From: Bacillota bacterium
GTDB taxonomy: Bacteria > Bacillota > UBA4882 > UBA8346
Direction: 5' to 3'
NCBI GenBank assembly: GCA_023410535.1
Contig: JAEYPR010000025.1
Location: forward strand, 1-20,185
Length of the DNA stretch: 20,185 bases
Position 1 is the first letter of the stretch; every line of letters begins with the position of its first letter. Shown here piece by piece: positions 13,902-20,185 of the stretch. The position numbers and the translations under genes are program-made. The notes below the pieces were generated by a model. It ran no database searches, had not been told where the DNA came from, and was given only the letters and a program-made list of their open reading frames with translations.

Positions 13902-13971
13902 CCCAGAAGCAAACATCTCTTGAAAGCGAAAACTTCGCCCAACCGTTGCTGCCTATTTTAAATTTGTAATT

Positions 13972-14000
13972 ATTATATCAAAAACCGACTTCCGGTTCAA
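13972..14000 (-). promoter_or_regulatory. Promoter of the antiporter gene
   Basis: On the minus strand TTGAAC (13995-14000) and TATAAT (13972-13977) are 17 bp apart. The expected start is near 13965, giving a leader of about 160 nt before the antiporter ATG at 13803. Confidence 0.75.
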
Positions 14001-14040
14001 GGGATATTCATTCCAGCACCGAAAAGCCAGCCGCAGCCGG

Positions 14041-14796
14041 TCAGATGCCGTCCGTCAGATCCGGCGTGGCGATGATCACCTCGGTGCGGTTGCGGACCTG
14101 GTCGTAACGGGTGTTCAATTCAACATTCACTTGTCCGTTATTGTAGTTCATGGTATCCGCGAGCAGACGGGTATACCCCTTTTGCGACAGGTTGCCGTTC
14201 AAAAAGGCTGAATTAACTACCCGGGCGTTGATGCGGCGAAACGCTTTTCCGGAGAAATCCCGAATCAAGCTTGGCGGAATCTTGCCTTTTTGGTTGCCTT
14301 GCAACGCGATGAAGAGGCGCGGGTTCCGTCCCACCTTTCCCAAGGAGCTTTTAAGATTATCAAGATAACTGCGGATATTTTGAAGCGATTTATCGTTAAT
14401 GGTATTAACCCCAAGTTGCGTTTCGCAGAAATTGTCGCTCCGGGTCGATTGCAAGGTCACAGTGACCACCGTTCCGTCGGGACGGGTCCCTTCAAAGGAG
14501 AGATAGGAGAATTCTTTTTGTTCGCCCGAGAGCATCCCGGTTTTCAATGTCAGATTCAGATCTTGCTTGATCCGCCCGCCCATGGTTTTGAGTTCGCTGA
14601 CCGGCATCCATCGTTGATTCAACTGCATCCAGGTTTCGGTGGAAACCTCCGTCAGAGGGATCCCCGTTGCCTTCCAAGCAGTCTCCAACGGGTGTTCGTA
14701 AAGTTGTTCCCCAATCGTTACATCCACGAATTTCAGGGAAAAAAGCAAAAGAAATGCGCTTGCCAACGTCATTTTTGTTACGAAACGTTTAACCAT
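14041..14796 (-). CDS. YwmB-family protein
   Basis: A 251-residue protein. It starts with a hydrophobic signal or anchor segment (MVKRFVTKMTLASAFLLLFSLKFVDVTIG), so it is probably exported or membrane-bound. The remaining pattern fits the YwmB family (a TATA-box-binding-protein-like fold, function unknown, found in spore-forming Bacillota): ETAWKATGIPLTEVSTETWMQLNQRWM, a 'TLQS' strand, and a late DTMNYNNGQVNVELNTRYDQVRNRTEVIIATP. The start at 14796 has GGAGG 9 nt upstream; the longer frame to 14859 runs through a leader hairpin. A promoter at 14896-14924 and a terminator at 13870-13901 make it a one-gene unit. Family assignment is from remembered pattern and fairly sure. Confidence 0.75.
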   Translation of the reverse strand: MVKRFVTKMTLASAFLLLFSLKFVDVTIGEQLYEHPLETAWKATGIPLTEVSTETWMQLNQRWMPVSELKTMGGRIKQDLNLTLKTGMLSGEQKEFSYLSFEGTRPDGTVVTVTLQSTRSDNFCETQLGVNTINDKSLQNIRSYLDNLKSSLGKVGRNPRLFIALQGNQKGKIPPSLIRDFSGKAFRRINARVVNSAFLNGNLSQKGYTRLLADTMNYNNGQVNVELNTRYDQVRNRTEVIIATPDLTDGI

Positions 14797-14818
14797 CGTT
14801 TCATCCCTCCCCAACTGG

Positions 14819-14864
14819 GAGAATTGCAAATTCGCTGATATCGTTGCGGGTATCTGCAATTCTC
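14819..14864 (-). promoter_or_regulatory. Inverted repeat in the ywmB leader
   Basis: GAGAATTGCA (14819-14828) and TGCAATTCTC (14855-14864) are perfect 10-bp arms 26 bp apart, between the promoter and the ribosome binding site of the YwmB gene. It may form a stem in the mRNA leader or bind a regulator. Confidence 0.55.
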
Positions 14865-14895
14865 AGTACAGTCATTTTCGGTCGGTTGCAGATGA

Positions 14896-14924
14896 AATAT
14901 ACGGTGATATGCAAAAAAATTCAA
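14896..14924 (-). promoter_or_regulatory. Promoter of the YwmB gene
   Basis: On the minus strand TTGAAT (14919-14924) and TATATT (14896-14901) are 17 bp apart. A leader of about 90 nt leads to the ATG at 14796. Confidence 0.65.
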
Positions 14925-14940
14925 CCCGATCACATGCAAT

Positions 14941-14978
14941 AAAAAATGAGACCATCCTCCCCGTTTATGGGGAGATGG
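14941..14978 (-). terminator. Terminator of the flavodoxin-fold gene
   Basis: CCATC-TCCCC pairs with GGGGA-ATGG (14952-14978) around a short loop, with one mismatch. On the minus strand TCTCATTTTTT follows (T-run at 14941-14946). It lies about 60 bp after the stop at 15039. Confidence 0.85.
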
Positions 14979-15038
14979 CCGAAGAGTCGCGGATAATTAT
15001 GTTTCTTTGCTCATGCTAGCAGCAGCCAGCACGAACGA

Positions 15039-15836
15039 CTACTTACCCAAAAGCGCCCGATTACGTTTGGTTGCAATCTTCGCTCCGAACCGATCGATTG
15101 CCGTTCCCAATATCCTGCGGACCAATCCGGCCCGAATCGGATAATAATAATCCGACTCCAACCAGCCTTGGTCTCGGTAGTAACAATAATCCACATGTTC
15201 TTGGTCATTACTGACCCGGTACATCGACCGCACCATTCGGAAAATCGCGAACTCATAGAACGAAGGAGAGCGAGACTCGCGCTGCCGCAAAACCTTGACA
15301 AACCGCCGGGCGGCGCTGTCGATTTTTTGGTCGATCGCCGTTTGTTCCGCCGAGGTTCTGGGCACAATCGTCGATACATAGAACCCTTTGACGATTTTAA
15401 ATCCCCACCACCGTGCGACTTCTGACAAATATTTCACGATCGCTCCTCCGCCGTAAATCCCTTGGGTGACGATCGCCAGAAAGGTTTTGTCAAAATAGCG
15501 GGGCCGGTGAAAAACAAACGCCATCCGGTCCAATAAATTCTTCATGATAGCGGTAACCTGCAAGGCATAATTCGGCGTGGCGAAGACCACTCCGTCCGCG
15601 GCCGCGATCTTTCGCAGCAACATCCCCAAATCGTCCTGATGCGGACAATACCCTTCCCCTTTTGACAAGCATAAAAAACACCCTGTGCAGATACCGAGGT
15701 TGTAGTCTTTTAAGAAAAGGTATTCAAAATCAATCGTGTCAAGCGACTCCAACCGTTTGCCAAATGCTTCGACCACCTTTAGGGTCTCGGCGCGCCGGGG
15801 ACTCCCAACCAAAGCAATTACCTTACGTGTTTGCAT
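15039..15836 (-). CDS. Flavodoxin-fold NAD(P)H-dependent oxidoreductase with Cys cluster
   Basis: A 265-residue protein. The N-terminal flavodoxin-like domain (1-170) starts VIALVGSPRRAET, the FMN-phosphate loop of the NADPH-dependent FMN reductase family. It continues to GVVFATPNYALQVTAIMKNLLDRM (about 85-108), the usual second flavin contact. Between these is GICTGCFLCLSKGEGYCPHQDD (about 48-69), with four Cys, resembling the cluster of iron-sulfur flavoproteins. The extra C-terminal 90 residues are basic and aromatic (DYCYYRDQGW, YYYPIRAG). The electron donor and substrate are unknown. Start at 15836 with GGAGGG about 11 nt upstream. It is transcribed alone and ends at the 14941-14978 terminator. 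Confidence 0.85.
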   Translation of the reverse strand: MQTRKVIALVGSPRRAETLKVVEAFGKRLESLDTIDFEYLFLKDYNLGICTGCFLCLSKGEGYCPHQDDLGMLLRKIAAADGVVFATPNYALQVTAIMKNLLDRMAFVFHRPRYFDKTFLAIVTQGIYGGGAIVKYLSEVARWWGFKIVKGFYVSTIVPRTSAEQTAIDQKIDSAARRFVKVLRQRESRSPSFYEFAIFRMVRSMYRVSNDQEHVDYCYYRDQGWLESDYYYPIRAGLVRRILGTAIDRFGAKIATKRNRALLGK

Positions 15837-15965
15837 CGCAACAGTTCCCTCCGGTATTGATATAATAGGCTATCTGTTTTTTACAGAGATCGTTTCAAAG
15901 CTTCTCCATCAATGTAAATCAATATCCATAGTCCGAAGTTGATTGTTTGCAAGGAGGAATCATAT

Positions 15966-16076
15966 TTGGGATATTATGCGCAGGTGGAACCCGGCGTGCG
16001 AGTTTACGTGGAGGACTGGAATCCCGAGGGTTGTCCGACGCTCCTGTTTGTTCACGGTTGACCGGCTAACCACAAA
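15966..16076 (+). pseudogene. N-terminal fragment of an alpha/beta hydrolase, broken by a stop
   Basis: From a TTG at 15966 (AAGGAGG about 8 nt upstream) the frame reads LGYYAQVEPGVRVYVEDW, then NPEGCPTLLFVHG, which is the beginning of an alpha/beta hydrolase up to the oxyanion HG motif. The next codon is TGA (16059-16061), where such enzymes have Trp in 'HGWP'. The frame then goes on PANHK, still as expected, before similarity ends at about 16076, just before the terminator at 16093. So the gene has both a TGG-to-TGA nonsense change and loss of everything after codon 37. It is the only gene-like content of the 15837-16149 gap. Confidence 0.75.
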
Positions 16077-16092
16077 GGTTTCCCGTTATTGT

Positions 16093-16137
16093 AAAAGCCC
16101 GGTTTCCCTCACCGTTGACGATGGGAACCGGGCTTTT
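16093..16137. terminator. Bidirectional terminator
   Basis: AAAAGCCCGGTTTCCC and GGGAACCGGGCTTTT pair over about 15 bp with one bulge, with T-runs on both strands. It closes the 16150-17328 gene on the minus strand and would also stop transcripts from the pseudogene. Confidence 0.88.
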
Positions 16138-16149
16138 GGCTAATCACGA

Positions 16150-17328
16150 TTATTTCCCGAATTGTTTATCCAACCAATTAAAAGCCTCGTTCTGCATTTC
16201 TTGGACGAAAACGTGCCCTTGGTCGGCCCAGATTTTGGTCTCCAGCTTGTCGGCGGCTTTATTGGCGGTCCAAACCTTTTTCATCTTCGCGAACGCTTCG
16301 TTGACCGAGCTGACCGGGAATAAGCCGTCTTGGCCGCCGGCGTAAACCAACAGCGGTTTCGGTGCGGCCAGAGCGGCGACATCGGGGTAGTCAAGGTAAC
16401 GCGCGATATAGGGGTGCAGCATGGAAAACGCCGATTGACCTTTTAATTGGTTATTACCCGGAACCATCAACCCTTGCATGGTGGCCATCCAGCAATCGGC
16501 AACCCCCGCGGTAATGGCGTCCGATAACGCCGCGCATTGCCAGGCGCGGAAAGCGCCCATGGAGAATCCGATGGCGGCGACTTTCTTTTTGTCGACTTCG
16601 GGCAGACCCGCTAAAAATTCGGAAGCTCTGACGTCTTCCTGGGCAATGATTCCCGCAAAGGACGTGCCTAAGTTAAACAGATTGGCAGCCAATGCTTGCT
16701 GGGAGTCGGTTTTGAATCCGGGAACCGAACGGTCGCCCCAACCCAAAGCGTCGATCGAAAGAACGACATAACCCCGTTTGGCCAGTTCATCCCCTGGGAA
16801 TTTACCGGAGAAAAATTTAACCGCCCATTCCTGGGAAGATTTCAACCGCGCTTCGTCGCCCCAGGTCTGGACGAACTTTTCTTTGCCGATATCAAATTTA
16901 CTGCCGTGATCGTGGAGGAACAACGCGGCCGGGAACGGTCCGTTGCCCTTCGGCACCAATAGCAACGCCAGCACGCGGCTTTCGGCGCTGATGTTAAAGA
17001 CGACCTTTTTAGCGATATATGTACCACGGTCGATTTGGTCGATAACTTTGGGGTTAAAAGCGGTTTTGTCCTGGAATTGGATCATAATTTCCCTGGCTTT
17101 GGCCAGACCTTCTTTGCGCCAAGCAACCGGATCTTTCACCGTGTCTTTCCACCCGAGACTAAATTGCATTTTATTGCGAAGGGATTCATAAAAGACGGGG
17201 AAACTCCGGTCGGGGGAATCGATCGCCTGGGTTTGGTATTCGGGCGCTTCGGCCGCTGTAACCATAAACATTGAGGCAAACACCACCAACACTCCAATTA
17301 ACGTTCCGATCATCAACTTCTTTTTCAT
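16150..17328 (-). CDS. Exported alpha/beta hydrolase (dienelactone-hydrolase / acetyl-xylan-esterase-like)
   Basis: A 392-residue protein with a signal peptide (MKKKLMIGTLIGVLVVFASMFMVTAAEA, probable cleavage after about residue 26). The hydrolase core has ALFLHDHGS (oxyanion region), GFSMG with the nucleophile Ser (about 256), GGQDGLFP with the catalytic Asp (about 334) and DQGHVF with the His (about 372). The triad is complete. The long N-terminal helical region (50-100) resembles the family of large secreted esterases that act on acylated sugars or similar esters. The substrate is inference. Start at 17328 with GGGAGG about 7 nt upstream. It is a single-gene unit ending at the terminator at 16093-16137. 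I saw no convincing promoter upstream. Confidence 0.88.
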   Translation of the reverse strand: MKKKLMIGTLIGVLVVFASMFMVTAAEAPEYQTQAIDSPDRSFPVFYESLRNKMQFSLGWKDTVKDPVAWRKEGLAKAREIMIQFQDKTAFNPKVIDQIDRGTYIAKKVVFNISAESRVLALLLVPKGNGPFPAALFLHDHGSKFDIGKEKFVQTWGDEARLKSSQEWAVKFFSGKFPGDELAKRGYVVLSIDALGWGDRSVPGFKTDSQQALAANLFNLGTSFAGIIAQEDVRASEFLAGLPEVDKKKVAAIGFSMGAFRAWQCAALSDAITAGVADCWMATMQGLMVPGNNQLKGQSAFSMLHPYIARYLDYPDVAALAAPKPLLVYAGGQDGLFPVSSVNEAFAKMKKVWTANKAADKLETKIWADQGHVFVQEMQNEAFNWLDKQFGK

Positions 17329-17646
17329 CCTTGGCCTCCCTTTTATGAATTTGTAACTTAATTTTAACCGGAATTAACGAGGTCCGCAAGTACCAGACAG
17401 CCGGTGGTTGCTGGTCATTATCCGGTTGGCAGCGAACCTGTTCTGAATTTGTTCTCGCTCGTGACGTGATTTTCGAATACCCCGTTTTGATTCTGGCGGC
17501 GAGTTTACGCAAATAACATGAAACATTTGAATGTTTTTCGAAGGGGAATGCGGCTTAACGAGGACAAAAATAGTATAAGAAATTTTTAGAAGATTAAAAA
17601 ACTAAAAAGCAACCACCCTTCTTACGACAATGGTAAATTATTATAT
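17329..17646. other. Gene-free stretch
   Basis: I see no gene in these 318 bp. It holds a short AAACATT/AATGTTT dyad at 17521-17536 and an AT-rich right side (17560-17646) with the composition of the neighbouring AT-rich gene. Possible -10-like hexamers occur on the minus strand but none has a good partner box. Confidence 0.6.
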
Positions 17647-18231
17647 TCACTTACGTTTAATATAAAGTTCTTTATCTTGATATGAAACATCAAGCAACTT
17701 TTTAACACTTTCTAAAAAATCATCTTTAATCGGTAGAATCACTCTTTGATCTTTTGCTATTGTTATATGTTTCACACAAGGAAGAATTAGCGTGATAACT
17801 GATTGTTGTGAGTTTCTTATTGCTTCGACAGCATCAGCTGGAACACTGAAAAATTCATGACTTCGAAATTTAAGTATTTTTTTTCTAACACTTAAGCCCG
17901 AATCCAAATGCATCCTACTCGGAGTTTCAATTTGCGTTACTTTATATTCTTTATCTGCGATTACTAATATTCCCTCCGGTAAAAAACGCGTGGGGGTATA
18001 CGGTTCTATTCTGAACCAATACTGAACTCCTCCGTCTTTATTTATAAGTTTTACAAAAGCGCCTTCACAAGTCACGTTACTCGTCATCCAATTCCATTTA
18101 TCCCAGGCGTAGAAAGATAACATATCATTGGTTTGTTCATCAACGGCGATTCGCGCCGATCCGAATGCAGTGGTTGCAAATATTAATAATAACAAAATAC
18201 CAAAAATCATTACCATTTTGGTTATTTTCAT
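17647..18231 (-). CDS. AT-rich hypothetical secreted protein
   Basis: A 194-residue protein that I do not recognise. It has a signal peptide (MKITKMVMIFGILLLLIFATTAFGSA, cleavage after about residue 24). The mature part looks like a beta-rich domain (WFRIEPYTPTRFLPEGILVIADKEYKVTQIETPSRMHL) followed by a mixed C-terminal half; only two Cys are present (in VTCEG and LPCVKH). The ribosome binding site is good (GGAGGG, about 8 nt before the ATG). Codons are rich in A and T at third positions, unlike every neighbour, and the surrounding intergenic DNA on both sides is also AT-rich. That suggests arrival by transfer. TTATCAG is repeated just upstream. Confidence 0.7.
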   Translation of the reverse strand: MKITKMVMIFGILLLLIFATTAFGSARIAVDEQTNDMLSFYAWDKWNWMTSNVTCEGAFVKLINKDGGVQYWFRIEPYTPTRFLPEGILVIADKEYKVTQIETPSRMHLDSGLSVRKKILKFRSHEFFSVPADAVEAIRNSQQSVITLILPCVKHITIAKDQRVILPIKDDFLESVKKLLDVSYQDKELYIKRK

Positions 18232-18374
18232 TAAAAAATCCCTCCGTTATCTTTTATCAGTTATCAGTTTCTTCTGCTTAACTCCTATATATCCTTGCCG
18301 TATTAAAAAAGACCAACCTTACTAGTAATCTTAATTTTTAGCACTCCTTCGGGCGATTCCGAAATGATCCGACA

Positions 18375-19055
18375 TTAATTTAAATTCGCCTCCAAATCTA
18401 TGTGTTGCCGAATCAACACCGGCAGATATGATTCAATCAACATTTTCATGACAACCGGCGCGTTTCGCTTAAATTTTTCAAAATCAAACTCCGGTGCACT
18501 CGCCAGGTCGGAGACTCCGCGTACGATGCAACAGCGGACATCGTTAAGGGAACAGATCTTGGCGATGGAGGCGGTTTCCCAGTCGGCCGCCGTCACTTGG
18601 CGCTCCCGCAACAGGCGGCATTGACTCGCGGATACGGTTTGATCGCCGGACGCGATCAAACCTTTGAAGATTGGGCGGGGAAATTCATTAGGATTGATCC
18701 AAGCGGTATCCAACGATAACATCTCATGAAAAATATTGTTCCGCTTCCGGGCCGGATCAACATCCCATTGCGCCGTTTGTTCGGCGAGAATGATATCAAA
18801 CAGCTGCAGCTCCGCCGCCACCCCGCCACAGGTTCCCATGACCAAAACGAGCTCCGGCGACCAGCGATCAATCGCATATTGGCAAGCTCCGGCGGCAAGG
18901 GTTTTGGTCGGACCGCTATAATAAAAAACACCCTCACACCCGGCGATGTTTGCTTTGAAAGATTCGCCGTAGGGAAACTGGTCGAGTGCAGGTGGATTGA
19001 TCAACTGTTTCACCGCGGCCCATTCGACCTTGGAAGTGATTTGAATGGTAAGCAT
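18375..19055 (-). CDS. MTA/SAH nucleosidase-like protein (nucleoside phosphorylase family)
   Basis: A 226-residue protein of the PNP/UDP family. Visible: GVFYYSGPTKTLAAGACQYAIDRWSPELVLVMGTCGGVA (about 42-80), where the base- and ribose-site loops lie. Then come GLIASGDQTVSASQ (about 131-144), DWETASIAKIC with the ribose-binding Glu, and CIVRGVSDLA with the purine-contacting Asp. Related proteins cleave 5'-methylthioadenosine or S-adenosylhomocysteine, recycling methionine and removing an inhibitor of methyltransferases. In this one DWE replaces the common DME, and the N-terminal Glu cannot be placed with confidence, so another nucleoside is possible. The ribosome binding site is GGAGGT, 5 nt before the ATG. 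The gene is divergent from a SAM methyltransferase gene, a fitting but not proven link. Confidence 0.8.
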   Translation of the reverse strand: MLTIQITSKVEWAAVKQLINPPALDQFPYGESFKANIAGCEGVFYYSGPTKTLAAGACQYAIDRWSPELVLVMGTCGGVAAELQLFDIILAEQTAQWDVDPARKRNNIFHEMLSLDTAWINPNEFPRPIFKGLIASGDQTVSASQCRLLRERQVTAADWETASIAKICSLNDVRCCIVRGVSDLASAPEFDFEKFKRNAPVVMKMLIESYLPVLIRQHIDLEANLN

Positions 19056-19396
19056 GGACGACCTCCGGTTGGTTGAAACACTTAGGAAATCTCTGGTAAG
19101 TTTTCGAGGTTGGGGTGAAAAGTCCTTCTGAAAGAAATGACGCCCAGATAGGGCGGCCTCGTGATTTTGCTTATTGGGGTAGTCTAAAATTTTCCGCTTA
19201 CTTCACGTTCAACAGGGCGTTCCTCTCCCGAACCTTCGGAAATTTGCAAGCCAATTAATTTCATTCAAAAAATTGTATACTATAAATGTATGTCACACTT
19301 TGGGACGATTTTAATTGCGACCTATTTCCCTTGCTTCATAAGTCGAAATAAATCCAACGGATATCGTATGACCATTCATCAAAAGGAGCCGGCAAT
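19056..19396. other. Gene-free divergent intergenic region
   Basis: 341 bp between the divergent nucleosidase and methyltransferase genes. No ORF is convincing. It contains a small GCCC/GGGC dyad near 19141-19155 and an AT-rich patch at 19250-19290 with TATACT (19276-19281) and TATAAA (19281-19286), which may be the methyltransferase -10 box; no good -35 box pairs with either. Confidence 0.5.
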
Positions 19397-20077
19397 ATGA
19401 CTGAATTTTGGGAAGCGAGTTTTAGCGAAAAGCAAGCGATGTGGGGACTTGAACCTGCGGAAGCCGCGATCTGGGCAAAGGACTTTTTCCTTGCTCAAAA
19501 CGTTAAGGAGATATTGATCCCGGGTATTGGCTATGGTAGAAATGCCCGGATTTTTTTGGACAACGGAATCGGCGTAACCGGGATCGAGATTTCCAAAACA
19601 GCGATTGACCTGGCGCGGCAAAACGGATTGAATATCCCGATCTATCACGGTTCCGTAACCGACATGCCGTTTGATGCCAAACTGTATGACGGAATCTTTT
19701 GTTATGCGTTAATTCATTTGTTGAACCGTCGCGAACGGAAGAAATTGATCAACGACTGCCATCGTCAGCTAAAACCAAACGGGACGATGATTTTCACAGC
19801 CGTTTCGAAGCAAGCTCTGCTGTTTGGCGCCGGCCAACAACTAAGCAAGGATCGCTTTCAAACGACGCACGGCGTGAAGCTATTCTTTTACGACGCCGAT
19901 TCGGTACGAAGCGAATTTGGCGGATTTGGTTTAGTGGAATGTCGGGAGATTGATGAGCCGGTTAAAAATAAGCCGAATCATCCGGTGGGGAAGTTTTTGA
20001 TGGTGCGATGTAAAAAGGAGCAGTCCCCGCCTAACCCCCCCTGTCTGAACCATGATTCAACGGATTTAACGCATTAA
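19397..20077 (+). CDS. Class I SAM-dependent methyltransferase
   Basis: A 226-residue Rossmann-fold methyltransferase. Motif I is EILIPGIGYGRNARIFLD (about 38-55). The acidic end of the second strand is GVTGIEIS, followed by GSVTDMPFD (motif II region) and YDGIFCYALIHLL. The short N-terminus FWEASFSEKQAMWGLEPAEAA is the cap seen in small-molecule methyltransferases such as those grouped with TehB or thiopurine types. The substrate is unknown. The last 19 residues (after RCKK) are Pro-rich and unlike the fold; the stop of the ancestral gene may have been lost, extending it toward the repeat array. Start at 19397 with AAAAGGAG 8 nt upstream. Confidence 0.88.
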   Translation: MTEFWEASFSEKQAMWGLEPAEAAIWAKDFFLAQNVKEILIPGIGYGRNARIFLDNGIGVTGIEISKTAIDLARQNGLNIPIYHGSVTDMPFDAKLYDGIFCYALIHLLNRRERKKLINDCHRQLKPNGTMIFTAVSKQALLFGAGQQLSKDRFQTTHGVKLFFYDADSVRSEFGGFGLVECREIDEPVKNKPNHPVGKFLMVRCKKEQSPPNPPCLNHDSTDLTH

Positions 20078-20100
20078 AAGGATTTTGAAACATAAACCCG

Positions 20101-20185
20101 CAACGACTGTGCATCCTTGCTCAACGACTGTGCATCCTCGCCCAACGACTGTGCATCCTCGCCCAACGACTGTGCATCCTCGCCC
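20101..20185. repeat. 21-bp tandem repeat array (right end, cut by window edge)
   Basis: Four 21-bp units start at 20101, 20122, 20143 and 20164, and one base of a fifth follows. The core reads CAACGACTGTGCATCC followed by TTGCT or TCGCC; the last three units are identical. It is the same family, orientation and length as the array at 1-121. On the minus strand a frame of GEDAQSL heptapeptides stays open from the window edge to a stop at 20074-20076, which overlaps the methyltransferase stop codon. Confidence 0.95.

Noticed and set aside
15943..16143. Plus-strand ORF of 66 codons
   Set aside because: The homologous reading frame is the other one (TTG at 15966), which carries the alpha/beta hydrolase fragment.
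17186..17512. Minus-strand ORF of 108 codons upstream of the exported hydrolase
   Set aside because: It overlaps the hydrolase signal peptide in another frame, has no good ribosome binding site and looks low in coding character.
1..20185. Circular element (plasmid or phage circle) from the shared end repeats
   Set aside because: Joining the ends leaves four bases missing from a unit, no replication or phage genes are seen, and the content is chromosomal housekeeping. It cannot be excluded but is not supported.

Overview
The window looks like a piece of chromosome from a Gram-positive-type bacterium (Bacillota), probably an uncultured or little-studied lineage. The reasons are strong AGGAGG-like ribosome binding sites before almost every gene, near-consensus TTGACA/TATAAT promoters, rho-independent terminators between units, a YwmB-family gene, and a nif3-like/coaX/hflX/dusB ... 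greA/lysS block of the kind seen in clostridia-like genomes. Base composition is moderate to fairly GC-rich, apart from one clearly AT-rich gene near 18 kb. Placement below phylum cannot be made from this window. No rRNA, tRNA, CRISPR array or transposase was seen.

Layout. Both ends lie in tandem arrays of the same 21-bp repeat family in the same orientation, so this may be a contig broken in repeats. From 178 to 1468 a small minus-strand operon encodes a TetR regulator, a VOC (glyoxalase-fold) protein and a zinc-ribbon protein, driven by a perfect-consensus promoter with palindromic operator-like sites. From 1581 to 3057 there is a palindromic intergenic element, an orphan gene with a phage 'ABA sandwich' type protein, a small unknown plus-strand ORF, and a membrane protein with an HEXXH motif whose likely terminator lies beyond the plus-strand ORF.

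From 3232 to 11565 lies the housekeeping core, all on the minus strand. The order of transcription is nif3-like, coaX, hflX, dusB, a 'quinate 5-dehydrogenase'-named family gene and an unknown partner gene, then greA (own promoter and structured leader) and lysS. These cover CoA synthesis, ribosome rescue/GTPase function, tRNA modification, transcript cleavage and tRNA charging. The nif3-like, coaX, hflX and dusB genes overlap or nearly touch, as in an operon.

From 11665 to 20077 lie single-gene units: an unknown secreted protein (+), a Na+/H+ antiporter-type carrier with an attenuator-like leader, YwmB, a flavodoxin-fold oxidoreductase with a Cys cluster, a decayed alpha/beta hydrolase fragment, an exported alpha/beta hydrolase, an AT-rich secreted unknown, an MTA/SAH nucleosidase-like protein and a SAM methyltransferase (+).

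The items I find most worth following are the antiporter leader with two mutually exclusive hairpins, the Nif3-like protein that has lost several canonical metal ligands, the hairpin that buries the ribosome binding site between the two dehydrogenase-like genes, and the terminal 21-bp arrays.
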